Assembly: GCF_030382115.1 (NCBI RefSeq)
Contig: NZ_JAUDRJ010000003.1
Span: 3,751,912 to 3,764,958 of the forward strand
From: Nostoc sp. GT001
GTDB taxonomy: Bacteria; Cyanobacteriota; Cyanobacteriia; Cyanobacteriales; Nostocaceae
DNA: 13,047 nt
Direction of reading: 5' to 3'
Positions within the stretch are counted from its first letter, which is position 1. Each line of letters begins with the position of its first letter. A model generated the notes under the pieces. It made no database searches. It saw only the letters and a list, made by a program, of their open reading frames with translations, and was not told the origin of the DNA. Both the position numbers and the translations under genes were made by a program. Shown here piece after piece: positions 1 to 6,867 of this stretch.

Positions 1-208
1 TATTTAGATATATTAAAATGTCTTAATAAAAATTTTCAATTTAGGGAGTGGGAGCAGGGAAGCATGGGAGCAAGGAGAAGTTGCAGTAAGTTTTTCCCCT
101 CTGCCCCTCTGCCTCTTATACCCAATACCCACTTGCCCTGAGCGAAGCCGTACCCCTCCAGGGAAGCAAGCTACGCGTAGCGTCTCGCAGAGAAGGGATG
201 CCCAACCC
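1..208. repeat. Repeat-rich spacer downstream of dnaK
   Basis: No credible gene is visible here. The stretch holds low-complexity purine runs near 44-80, a pyrimidine-rich stretch near 96-116 and a GC-rich block at about 131-197. That block contains the perfect 12-bp palindrome GCTACGCGTAGC (170-181) and resembles dispersed spacer repeats of Nostoc-type genomes. It lies on the 3' side of the leftward dnaK. I see no clear terminator with a T-run for dnaK and no start of dnaJ, which sometimes follows dnaK; it could lie to the left of the window. Confidence 0.5.
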
Positions 209-2167
209 CTAATCTATCGCCTCATAATCAGCCTGAGCGGTACTTTCTTCGTCAAAATCAAAATTGAATTGTGGTATTAGCGTCCCATTCATTGGTGAGT
301 CTACTTCTGGGGTAAAGTGACCAGATGAACCCCCCTCAATCTCATCAGTTTGGCTGTTAGCTCGATTGTAAACATCAGCACCAATTGCAAACAAGGTTTG
401 TTGGAAGTCGTCTAAGCGCTGCTTAAATTCCACTGTGGAAATGCTGGAGTCAATCATTGCTGCTTGGAGTTGTTCAACTTTTTCACTAGCCAAGGTTTTC
501 ATCTGGTCGCCGATAAAGTTGCTATTATCCTTGATGGTGGATTCATAACTGAACAACAAATTATCTGCTTGGTTTTTGAGTTCAACCAGTTCTTTACGTC
601 TTCTATCTTCTTCGGCAAACAGTTCGGCCTCTTGACGCATCCGTTCGACTTCGTTGCTACTCAAACCACCTGTATTGGTAATCCTGATACTCTGTTCTCT
701 ACCTGTACCTTTATCTTGAGCAGAAACCTTCAGAATGCCGTTGACATCGATTTCAAAGGATACTTCAATTTGCGGTACGCCACGGGGAGATGGGGGAATT
801 CCTGCTAGCAAAAACTTGCCGAGACTTTTGTTATCTCGTGACATCGCTCGTTCACCTTGGAGGATGTGAATTTCCACTGAGGTTTGTCCATCAACTGCGG
901 TGGAAAAAACTTGTGACCGACTCGTAGGAATTGTGGTGTTGCGTTCAATGATTTTGGTGAACACTTCACCTAAAGTTTCAATTCCCAAGGACAGAGGGGT
1001 CACATCCAATAGTAAAAGATTATCGACTTCGCCACCCAATACACCTGCTTGAATAGCAGCTCCCAATGCTACAGCTTCGTCAGGGTTAATGGAGCGATCG
1101 GGAGCTTTGCCGTTGAAAAACTTAATTAGGGCGTTTTGGACTGCGGGAATACGGGTAGAACCACCTACCAAAATAATCCGATCTATGGCTTCTGGTTTGA
1201 GATCCGCATCTTTGAGCGATTGGATTAGTGGTTCGATGGTCGCTTCAATTAATTTCGCGGCGAGTTCTTCAAATTTCGAGCGGCTGAGTTCCATCTCCAG
1301 ATGCTTTGGCCCGGTGTCATCCGCTGTGATAAATGGCAAGTTGATGGAGGTACTCACCATACTGGAGAGTTCAATTTTTGCCTTTTCCGCAGCTTCCCGC
1401 AAGCGTTGCAGTGCCATTTTGTCTTTGGAAAGGTCGATTTTCTCTTGTTCTTGGAAACGTTCCATCATCCAAAGGACGATCGCATTATCAAAGTCGTCTC
1501 CACCCAAGTGGTTGTTACCACAAGTCGCCTTCACTTCAAAAACGCCATCCCCAAGTTGCAGGATCGATACGTCAAAAGTACCGCCTCCCAAGTCAAATAC
1601 TAAAATTAGCTGCTCTTGGTCTTGCTTTTCCAATCCGAAAGCTAAAGCCGCAGCTGTTGGTTCATTAATGATTCGTAGGACTTCTAAACCTGCAATTGTG
1701 CCAGCATCTTTAGTTGCTTGTCTTTGGGCATCTGTGAAATATGCTGGTACGGTGATCACTGCTTGAGTAACCTCCTCACCCAAAAAGTTTTCCGCATCCT
1801 GCTTCAGCTTTTGCAGGATCATCGCGGATAATTCTTGTGGCGTGTAATTTTTTGAGCGAATTTGGACATCAACGGTCTCGTCTCGACCTTTGATACAGTT
1901 GTAGGGGACGCGATCGCGTTCTATTTCAGTATCTTCCCAACGCCGCCCGATGAATCGTTTAATACTGTAAATTGTGTTTTCAGCATTGGTTACGGCTTGG
2001 CGCTTTGCCAATTGACCAACCAAGCGATCGCCACTCTTCCCAAATCCCACAATACTTGGAGTTGTTCGTCCACCTTCAGAATTGGAGATCACAAGTGGTT
2101 GACCACCCTCCAAAACTGCGACGCAACTGTTAGTAGTGCCTAAGTCGATCCCAATAACTTTTCCCAT
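209..2167 (-). CDS. dnaK: Hsp70 chaperone DnaK (grpE-linked paralogue)
   Basis: ATP-dependent cytosolic Hsp70 that binds unfolded polypeptides and works with DnaJ and GrpE. The 652-residue product has the usual family length. The nucleotide-binding domain spans about 1-384, with the phosphate-1 motif DLGTTN (8-13) and phosphate-2 motif DLGGGT (192-197). The interdomain linker [10 protein letters not shown] is at 385-394, then come the substrate-binding domain and an acidic tail ending in DYEAID. I chose the ATG at 2167, which gives the canonical [12 protein letters not shown] start; the frame continues upstream only to a TTG at 2236, which would add 23 atypical residues. The position matching the E. 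coli autophosphorylated Thr199 is Asn219 (motif NNHLGG), and the tail is not of the DDVVDAEF type. Both suggest one of the divergent cyanobacterial DnaK paralogues; I cannot assign the number (DnaK1/2/3). It lies downstream of grpE, 227 nt away, and probably shares its transcript. Confidence 0.97.
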   Translation of the reverse strand: MGKVIGIDLGTTNSCVAVLEGGQPLVISNSEGGRTTPSIVGFGKSGDRLVGQLAKRQAVTNAENTIYSIKRFIGRRWEDTEIERDRVPYNCIKGRDETVDVQIRSKNYTPQELSAMILQKLKQDAENFLGEEVTQAVITVPAYFTDAQRQATKDAGTIAGLEVLRIINEPTAAALAFGLEKQDQEQLILVFDLGGGTFDVSILQLGDGVFEVKATCGNNHLGGDDFDNAIVLWMMERFQEQEKIDLSKDKMALQRLREAAEKAKIELSSMVSTSINLPFITADDTGPKHLEMELSRSKFEELAAKLIEATIEPLIQSLKDADLKPEAIDRIILVGGSTRIPAVQNALIKFFNGKAPDRSINPDEAVALGAAIQAGVLGGEVDNLLLLDVTPLSLGIETLGEVFTKIIERNTTIPTSRSQVFSTAVDGQTSVEIHILQGERAMSRDNKSLGKFLLAGIPPSPRGVPQIEVSFEIDVNGILKVSAQDKGTGREQSIRITNTGGLSSNEVERMRQEAELFAEEDRRRKELVELKNQADNLLFSYESTIKDNSNFIGDQMKTLASEKVEQLQAAMIDSSISTVEFKQRLDDFQQTLFAIGADVYNRANSQTDEIEGGSSGHFTPEVDSPMNGTLIPQFNFDFDEESTAQADYEAID

Positions 2168-2394
2168 ATTTGCCAGTATTTTTACTGAATATTTCTGCTG
2201 TAATATGTCGCGGACTAACTTTTTTGCTAAGAACAAAGGCTAGCGGATAACGTCTGTGCAACCCCTATTGCTGATAGCAATCATGAAGTTGAAACACAGA
2301 GAGTTATCCAAAGCCTTGTCCAAGTTTGAGGTACGCGATGCTCGTCCTTGCTATAACCCAGGCACTTGAGGTCAGCGAGACGAGCGACTACAGC
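2168..2394 (-). other. grpE-dnaK intercistronic region with inverted repeats
   Basis: This 227-nt gap is long for a two-gene operon. It contains a compact hairpin, ATTGCT-gat-AGCAAT (2267-2281), and a wider inverted repeat, GCTCGTC (2340-2346) with GACGAGC (2379-2385), just past the grpE stop. Neither is followed by a T-run on the minus strand, so neither reads as a clear terminator. They could be an RNA-processing site or a dispersed repeat. A separate dnaK promoter in this gap is possible, but I see no convincing -35/-10 pair. Confidence 0.4.
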
Positions 2395-3141
2395 TTAACT
2401 GCTGGCTGAACTCGACTGATCTTCTGGTGCAAAAGGTGTATCTTCCTTGGGAGCAGCTACTTTGACCATTGCATGGCGTAGCACGCGATCGCCCAAGTAA
2501 TATCCGCGCACTAACTCTTCTAACACTGTTCCTTCAGGATGTTCATCCGTAGGTTCCCGCATTACTGCTTCGTGCAGGTTAGGATCGAATTCTTGACCTT
2601 CGGGACGCATTGGTGATACACCCAAGCGCTTCAGGCTATCTACTAATTGTTTGTAAACGCCTTGGTAACTTTTGTGCATTGTCATTTCGCCATCAGATTG
2701 CGGTTTGAGGTGCGATCGCGCCCGCTCAAAATTATCGACTACTGGTAGCAATTCCAAAATCGTATTCCGCTTCACCTGTAACTCTAGGTCTTCTTTTTCT
2801 TTGCTAGTGCGTTTCCGGTAATTCTCAAAATCAGCGGCAATCCGCATATATTGAGTACTACGCTCTTCTAGTTGCGTTTTGACGGACTCGATTTGTTGAG
2901 TCAGTTCTGCCAAAGCTGCTGTTTCCACTCCAGTTTTTTCAGTTGCAGCGACGCTATTTTCTGAATTGACAGCAGTATCGCCTGATATATTTGTTTGGGC
3001 TGCCACTTGCTCTGTCACCTCGCTGCCAGATTCATTGAAATTAGTTTGGGCTGGGAAGTCACTCTTCATTACTTGCTTTACCTCTGTTGGTTCACCCAAT
3101 TGCTGGCTTGTATTGTTTATCTGTTTATTTTCATCGATCAT
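2395..3141 (-). CDS. grpE: Nucleotide exchange factor GrpE
   Basis: Hsp70 cofactor that releases ADP from DnaK. The 248-residue protein starts at the ATG at 3141. Residues 1 to about 75 form a long polar, Gln/Thr/Glu-rich tail with little predicted structure. A helical coiled-coil dimerisation region of about 75-150 follows and includes the typical ADFENYRKR segment (103-111). The C-terminal beta domain carries the GrpE signature: FDPNLHEAV (185-193), a spacer, then [16 protein letters not shown] (213-228). About 20 Ser/Pro/acidic residues end the protein. It is longer than E. coli GrpE (197 aa), mostly because of the N-terminal tail. No strong Shine-Dalgarno is seen. It is the first gene of the leftward grpE-dnaK unit and is divergent from pilB. 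Confidence 0.96.
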   Translation of the reverse strand: MIDENKQINNTSQQLGEPTEVKQVMKSDFPAQTNFNESGSEVTEQVAAQTNISGDTAVNSENSVAATEKTGVETAALAELTQQIESVKTQLEERSTQYMRIAADFENYRKRTSKEKEDLELQVKRNTILELLPVVDNFERARSHLKPQSDGEMTMHKSYQGVYKQLVDSLKRLGVSPMRPEGQEFDPNLHEAVMREPTDEHPEGTVLEELVRGYYLGDRVLRHAMVKVAAPKEDTPFAPEDQSSSASS

Positions 3142-3253
3142 TGTCTATTCATTCCAGATGCTATTTATGGCAGTGTATCTCTACAGCTTGCAACCGTCGT
3201 CATCCACGACTTGCAACTGAGGCTGATTTTATTGCCGACAAGTTCTTGGAAGT

Positions 3254-3280
3254 GATATAACCGTCCTCTTATTGTGACAA
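3254..3280 (-). promoter_or_regulatory. Possible grpE promoter
   Basis: On the minus strand, TTGTCA (3275-3280) resembles the -35 box TTGACA with one change. TATATC (3254-3259) resembles the -10 box TATAAT with two changes. The spacer is only 15 bp, shorter than the optimal 17, and the site is about 110 nt upstream of the grpE ATG. It is a weak match in an AT-rich region and is offered only as the best candidate. Confidence 0.25.
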
Positions 3281-3383
3281 ATGGTGAACACGTTAGCCCA
3301 GACACCACTAAGGCGGGAACCCGAACGAGTAATTTGCAATAATAGCGCTGAATGTGACTCGCCCTTCATCTTATTTGAAAATA

Positions 3384-3404
3384 TTTTGAATTTTGAATTT
3401 TGAA
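3384..3404 (+). repeat. Heptamer tandem repeat TTTTGAA x3 upstream of pilB
   Basis: Three perfect copies of the 7-bp unit TTTTGAA lie head to tail about 106 nt before the pilB ATG. The same three-unit array occurs immediately before pilC (6840-6860). Such short tandemly repeated heptamers are a known feature of heterocyst-forming cyanobacterial genomes (the STRR class). No function is shown by the sequence. Confidence 0.85.
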
Positions 3405-3462
3405 TTCGGAGCAAAGCGACGTGACTCAGGACTTTTTTGGCAAATGAGAATTCTGTCTCACA

Positions 3463-3496
3463 GTAGGGGAATACTTTAAGCAGAGGTTCCCCCTAC
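3463..3496 (+). promoter_or_regulatory. Hairpin in the pilB leader
   Basis: GTAGGGGAA (3463-3471) pairs with TTCCCCCTAC (3487-3496) through nine pairs with one bulged C, leaving a 15-nt loop. The structure ends 14 nt before the pilB ATG. No Shine-Dalgarno sequence is visible between it and the start codon, so a stem this close could affect ribosome access. It has no T-run and is not a terminator. Function is inferred from position only. Confidence 0.45.
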
Positions 3497-3510
3497 TCAT
3501 TCGCTCATTT

Positions 3511-5514
3511 ATGAACTCGTCACCACAACGGCGCAGTACCGCTCTAACTACCAGAACAGAGTTTTCGCCCTTCGGCAACAAGCTAGTACAATCTGGCTAT
3601 GTCAATACCGAACAGATGAGGCAGGCATTAATTGAAAGCCGCAAATCTGGCAGACCCTTAACGGAAGTATTAGAGTCAATTACTGGGCAACAACTATCGC
3701 CTGAGTTACTCAGGCAATACAAAAAACAGCAACTATTTGAACTGAAAATACTATACGGAGTTGAATTCCTCGATCCAGAAGTCAATTCTGTTGGCAACAC
3801 GATGATGGGGAACCTAATTGAAACCCTCATCCCAGTGGATATCTGCCGTCGCCATCGTTTAGTACCACTGTCGAAACACGAAGACCAAACCCCGCCCTCA
3901 GTTTTAGTGGCGATGGTCGCTCCAGATAATCTAGAAGCTTCCGATGACCTGAACCGCATATTGCGCCCCCAAGGTTTGGCCTTGCAGCGCATGGTGATTA
4001 CCCAGGAAGATTACCAGCAGCTAATCAACCAATATTTGGATGAAATGGCTGTTAAGCAAAAGCATCTGGAACAAGAAAAGTTTACAGATATTAATCAGGA
4101 TCTAGAAAACCTCGGAAATCTCGATCTTTCGGATGCTCCTGAAGAAATGGAGGCTGATTTAGGGGCAGCGATGAAGGGTGCGGAGGATGCCCCAGTTATC
4201 AACCTAGTCAACAGAATCCTGGCTAAAGCCTTGCATGAGGGCGTTTCTGATATTCATATAGAACCGCAAGAAGAAAACTTACGCATTCGCTTTCGGAAGG
4301 ATGGCGTACTGAAGGAAGCTTTCGATCCCCTACCGAAAAAAATTATCCCGGCGGTGACAGCCCGATTTAAAATCATCTCCAATCTAGACATTGCTGAACG
4401 CCGTCTACCCCAAGATGGACGTATCCGCCGTATGTTTGAGGGACGTAAGGTGGATTTCCGGGTGAATACCTTACCCAGTCGCTACGGGGAAAAGGTGGTA
4501 CTGCGGATTTTGGATAACTCCTCCACCCAACTGGGATTAGATAAGTTAATTACCGATCCAGAGACTTTACATATTGTCCAGGATATGGTTAGCCGTCCCT
4601 TTGGGCTAATTTTGGTAACTGGGCCAACTGGTTCTGGAAAAACAACCTCGCTGTATTCTGCACTCTCAGAAAAGAACGATCCCGGAATTAATATCAGTAC
4701 TGTAGAAGACCCAATTGAGTACAGTCTTCCAGGGATTACTCAAGTACAAGTGATTCGGGAAAAAGGATTAGATTTTGCTACCGCTTTACGGGCTTTCTTG
4801 CGGCAAGATCCAGATGTGCTACTAGTGGGTGAAACGCGGGATAAGGAAACGGCAAAAACAGCGATTGAAGCTGCCTTGACTGGTCACTTAGTATTAACTA
4901 CCTTACATACCAATGATGCCCCAGGAGCGATCGCTCGTTTGGGAGAAATGGGAATTGAGCCTTTCATGGTTTCTAGTTCCCTGATTGGCGTTTTAGCTCA
5001 ACGTTTGGTGCGGCGTGTATGTTCTGAATGTCGTATTCCCTACACTCCCACAACCGAGGAATTGGGTCGTTATGGTCTATCAGCTTCCTCTGATGTGGGA
5101 GTCACCTTCTATAAAGCTAACACCTTGACATTAGATGCGATCGCAGATGCCAAAGCCAAAAATCACCTTTGCCCAAAATGTAATGGCAACGGCTACAAAG
5201 GGCGTTGTGGTGTTTATGAAGTCATGCGAGTCACCGAAAATCTGCAAACTCTGATCAACGAAGATGCACCCACAGAACGCATCAAGGAAGTGGCGATAGA
5301 AGAGGGCATGAAAACCTTGCTGGCTTACAGTTTGGACTTAGTGCGTGAAGGTTCCACCACTCTAGAAGAAGTAGAACGAGTGACGTTTACTGATACTGGC
5401 TTGGAAGCAGAGTTAAAAGCCAAACGCAAGACTGGTCTTACTTGTCGGAGTTGCGACGCCACATTGAAACAAGAATGGCTGGATTGTCCTTACTGTATGA
5501 CACCTCGGTTTTAA
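3511..5514 (+). CDS. pilB: Type IV pilus extension ATPase PilB
   Basis: Cytoplasmic hexameric ATPase of the GspE/PilB family that powers pilus assembly through PilC. The 667-residue protein has an N-terminal MshEN/GspE-N-type domain (about 25-180) and a secretion ATPase domain. Visible motifs are the Walker A GPTGSGKTT (371-379, Lys377), an Asp box TVEDPIEY (397-404), the Walker B stretch DPDVLLVGETRD (433-444) and a His box GHLVLTTLHTND (458-469). The family tetracysteine zinc site is C504xxC507 with C554xxC557. A second set, C645xxC648 and C659xxC662, forms an extra zinc-ribbon-like tail at the very C-terminus, absent from the E. coli/Pseudomonas PilB proteins I know. The ATG at 3511 begins a Ser/Arg-rich leader; no Shine-Dalgarno is seen. 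It is the first gene of the pilB-pilT-pilC cluster, with 150 nt before pilT. Confidence 0.96.
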   Translation: MNSSPQRRSTALTTRTEFSPFGNKLVQSGYVNTEQMRQALIESRKSGRPLTEVLESITGQQLSPELLRQYKKQQLFELKILYGVEFLDPEVNSVGNTMMGNLIETLIPVDICRRHRLVPLSKHEDQTPPSVLVAMVAPDNLEASDDLNRILRPQGLALQRMVITQEDYQQLINQYLDEMAVKQKHLEQEKFTDINQDLENLGNLDLSDAPEEMEADLGAAMKGAEDAPVINLVNRILAKALHEGVSDIHIEPQEENLRIRFRKDGVLKEAFDPLPKKIIPAVTARFKIISNLDIAERRLPQDGRIRRMFEGRKVDFRVNTLPSRYGEKVVLRILDNSSTQLGLDKLITDPETLHIVQDMVSRPFGLILVTGPTGSGKTTSLYSALSEKNDPGINISTVEDPIEYSLPGITQVQVIREKGLDFATALRAFLRQDPDVLLVGETRDKETAKTAIEAALTGHLVLTTLHTNDAPGAIARLGEMGIEPFMVSSSLIGVLAQRLVRRVCSECRIPYTPTTEELGRYGLSASSDVGVTFYKANTLTLDAIADAKAKNHLCPKCNGNGYKGRCGVYEVMRVTENLQTLINEDAPTERIKEVAIEEGMKTLLAYSLDLVREGSTTLEEVERVTFTDTGLEAELKAKRKTGLTCRSCDATLKQEWLDCPYCMTPRF

Positions 5515-5520
5515 GACTAG

Positions 5521-5583
5521 TCATTGGTCATTGGTCATTAGTCATTAGTCATTAGTCATTAGTCATTAGTCATTGGTCATTGG
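5521..5583 (+). repeat. Heptamer array TCATTRG x9 between pilB and pilT
   Basis: Nine uninterrupted 7-bp units begin 7 nt after the pilB stop. They form a symmetric pattern: two TCATTGG, five TCATTAG, two TCATTGG. This is an STRR-type tandem repeat of filamentous cyanobacteria. Variation at one base only implies recent expansion or homogenisation. Confidence 0.9.
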
Positions 5584-5604
5584 TGAATGCTTAATAACTT
5601 TAAA

Positions 5605-5639
5605 CAAATGACAAATGACAACGGACAAATGACAAATAA
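5605..5639 (+). repeat. Second heptamer array CAAATGA x5, complementary to the first
   Basis: Five 7-bp units follow in the same spacer: CAAATGA, CAAATGA, CAACGGA, CAAATGA, CAAATAA. The reverse complement of the main unit, TCATTTG, matches the 5521-5583 units at six of seven positions. The two arrays can therefore fold into a long imperfect stem across the pilB-pilT junction. The array ends 11 nt before the pilT Shine-Dalgarno. Confidence 0.8.
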
Positions 5640-5650
5640 AAAACATTCAT

Positions 5651-5657
5651 AAGGAAG
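5651..5657 (+). promoter_or_regulatory. Ribosome binding site of pilT
   Basis: AAGGAAG, with the core AAGGA at 5651-5655, sits 9 nt upstream of the ATG at 5665. It is the clearest Shine-Dalgarno in the window. It favours that ATG over the in-frame ATGs at 5671 and 5674. Confidence 0.75.
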
Positions 5658-5664
5658 CAGAACT

Positions 5665-6792
5665 ATGGAAATGATGATTGAAGACTTGATGGAGCAGTTG
5701 ATTGAATTGGGTGGCTCGGATATGCACTTATCCGCAGGTTTACCTCCCTACTTCCGTATCAGTGGCAAACTTACCCCTATAGGTGAGCATGTATTGACAG
5801 CCGATCAATGTCAAAGGCTGATTTTTAGTATGCTCAACAACACCCAGCGTAAAACCTTAGAGCAGAACTGGGAGTTGGATTGTTCTTATGGTGTTAAGGG
5901 TTTGGCTCGCTTTCGGGTCAATGTTTATAAAGAGCGTGGTTCTTATGCTGCTTGTTTACGGGCATTAAGTTCTAAGATTCCTAACTTTGAAAAGTTAGGT
6001 TTGCCAGATATCGTGCGGGAAATGACAGATAAGCCCAGAGGGCTAATTCTGGTGACAGGCCCTACAGGTTCCGGCAAGACAACGACCCTAGCGGCAATGA
6101 TTGACTTGATTAACCGCACCAAGGCAGAGCATATTTTGACGGTGGAAGACCCAATTGAATTTGTCTACGAACCAATTAAAAGTTTGGTTCACCAACGGCA
6201 ACTAGGTGAAGATACTAAGAGCTTTGCTAATGCTTTGAAAGCAGCTTTGCGGGAAGATCCAGATATTGTTCTGGTAGGGGAAATGCGCGATTTAGAAACA
6301 ATTTCCTTGGCGATTTCCGCAGCAGAAACAGGACACTTAGTATTTGGTACGCTACACACCAGTTCCGCTGCACAAACGGTTGACCGGATTATTGACGTTT
6401 TCCCCCATGAAAGACAAACCCAGGTGCGGGTGCAACTGTCTAACTCGTTAGTGGCGGTATTTAGTCAAACTTTGGTGTCTAAGAAAAGCCCTAAACCTGG
6501 TGAGTATGGTCGGGTAATGGCTCAAGAAATTCTGATTGTCACTCCTGCTATTTCCAACTTGATTCGAGAAGGCAAAACATCTCAAATTTACTCAGCGATT
6601 CAAACTGGCGGCAAATTGGGAATGCAAACTCTGGAGAAGGTTTTAGCTGATTTTTACAAAGCAGGAACGATTTCTTTTGAGGCGGCAATGTCTAAGACTT
6701 CTAAGCCTGATGAAATTCAACGTCTCATCGGTACTTCTGTACCACCACAGGCAGCAGGTGCTAAACCCGGTGCAGCTGCCAAAGCACATTAA
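5665..6792 (+). CDS. pilT: Type IV pilus retraction ATPase PilT
   Basis: Hexameric cytoplasmic ATPase that disassembles the pilus and powers twitching and DNA uptake. The 375-residue length is normal for PilT (about 345-375). The N-terminal PAS-like domain begins with a stretch that includes GGSDMHLSAG. The ATPase core has Walker A GPTGSGKTT (132-140, Lys138), an Asp box TVEDPIEF and Walker B DPDIVLVGEMRD (198-209, Glu206). The C-terminal PilT-specific motif, AIRNLIRE in Pseudomonas, reads AISNLIRE (295-302), with Ser297 in place of Arg; this motif is required for retraction in proteobacteria. The Ala/Pro-rich tail (about 357-375) is poorly conserved. It lacks the PilB cysteine pairs, which separates it from the extension ATPase. 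The start is fixed by the AAGGA site. pilC follows 75 nt later. Confidence 0.95.
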   Translation: MEMMIEDLMEQLIELGGSDMHLSAGLPPYFRISGKLTPIGEHVLTADQCQRLIFSMLNNTQRKTLEQNWELDCSYGVKGLARFRVNVYKERGSYAACLRALSSKIPNFEKLGLPDIVREMTDKPRGLILVTGPTGSGKTTTLAAMIDLINRTKAEHILTVEDPIEFVYEPIKSLVHQRQLGEDTKSFANALKAALREDPDIVLVGEMRDLETISLAISAAETGHLVFGTLHTSSAAQTVDRIIDVFPHERQTQVRVQLSNSLVAVFSQTLVSKKSPKPGEYGRVMAQEILIVTPAISNLIREGKTSQIYSAIQTGGKLGMQTLEKVLADFYKAGTISFEAAMSKTSKPDEIQRLIGTSVPPQAAGAKPGAAAKAH

Positions 6793-6806
6793 AAGAATGG
6801 GGGATA

Positions 6807-6832
6807 GGGGAGATGAAGAATATTTCATCCCC
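6807..6832 (+). terminator. Hairpin in the pilT-pilC gap (attenuator-like)
   Basis: GGGG plus ATGAA (6807-6810, 6813-6817; a 2-nt AG bulge between) pairs with TTCAT plus CCCC (6824-6832), giving nine pairs and a 6-nt loop. A T-rich stretch follows. It lies 15 nt after the pilT stop, so it could be a partial terminator or an mRNA-stability element that sets the pilT:pilC ratio. The T-run is interrupted, so full termination is doubtful. Confidence 0.4.
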
Positions 6833-6839
6833 TTGAGTA

Positions 6840-6860
6840 TTTTGAATTTTGAATTTTGAA
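6840..6860 (+). repeat. Heptamer tandem repeat TTTTGAA x3 at the pilC start
   Basis: This is the same perfect three-unit TTTTGAA array as at 3384-3404. It ends 7 nt before the pilC ATG at 6868 and so occupies the place of the ribosome binding site; no Shine-Dalgarno is present. An in-frame TTG inside it (6856) extends the open frame by four codons and is not a credible start. Confidence 0.85.
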
Positions 6861-6867
6861 TTTATTT

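Larger units (their letters stand above)
3142..3510. other. Divergent intergenic region grpE / pilB
   Basis: This 369-bp spacer must hold the promoters of both the leftward chaperone unit and the rightward pilus cluster. It contains a possible minus-strand promoter (3254-3280), three tandem TTTTGAA units (3384-3404), an 8-bp palindrome AGAATTCT (3447-3454) inside a TGAGA/TCTCA inverted repeat (3445-3460), and a strong hairpin immediately before pilB (3463-3496). I see no CIRCE operator (TTAGCACTC-N9-GAGTGCTAA), so HrcA control of grpE is not supported. A 61-codon minus-strand frame here (3229-3414) is read through the tandem repeat and is not believed. Confidence 0.6.

Noticed and set aside
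1089..1766. Long 225-codon plus-strand open frame opposite dnaK
   Set aside because: It is antisense to a strongly conserved dnaK, and its Ser/Ala/Lys-rich product looks like a mirror of dnaK codons with no recognisable domain.
2168..2236. N-terminal extension of DnaK from TTG at 2236
   Set aside because: The 23 added residues have no counterpart in Hsp70 proteins, and the ATG at 2167 gives the canonical start.
3229..3414. 61-codon minus-strand frame in the grpE-pilB spacer
   Set aside because: Its N-terminal part is a translation of the TTTTGAA heptamers. Nothing protein-like is seen.
3142..3510. CIRCE/HrcA operator upstream of grpE
   Set aside because: No TTAGCACTC-N9-GAGTGCTAA-like inverted repeat is present.
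5521..5639. Possible CRISPR array
   Set aside because: The units are 7 bp and contiguous, with no unique spacers, and no cas genes are present.
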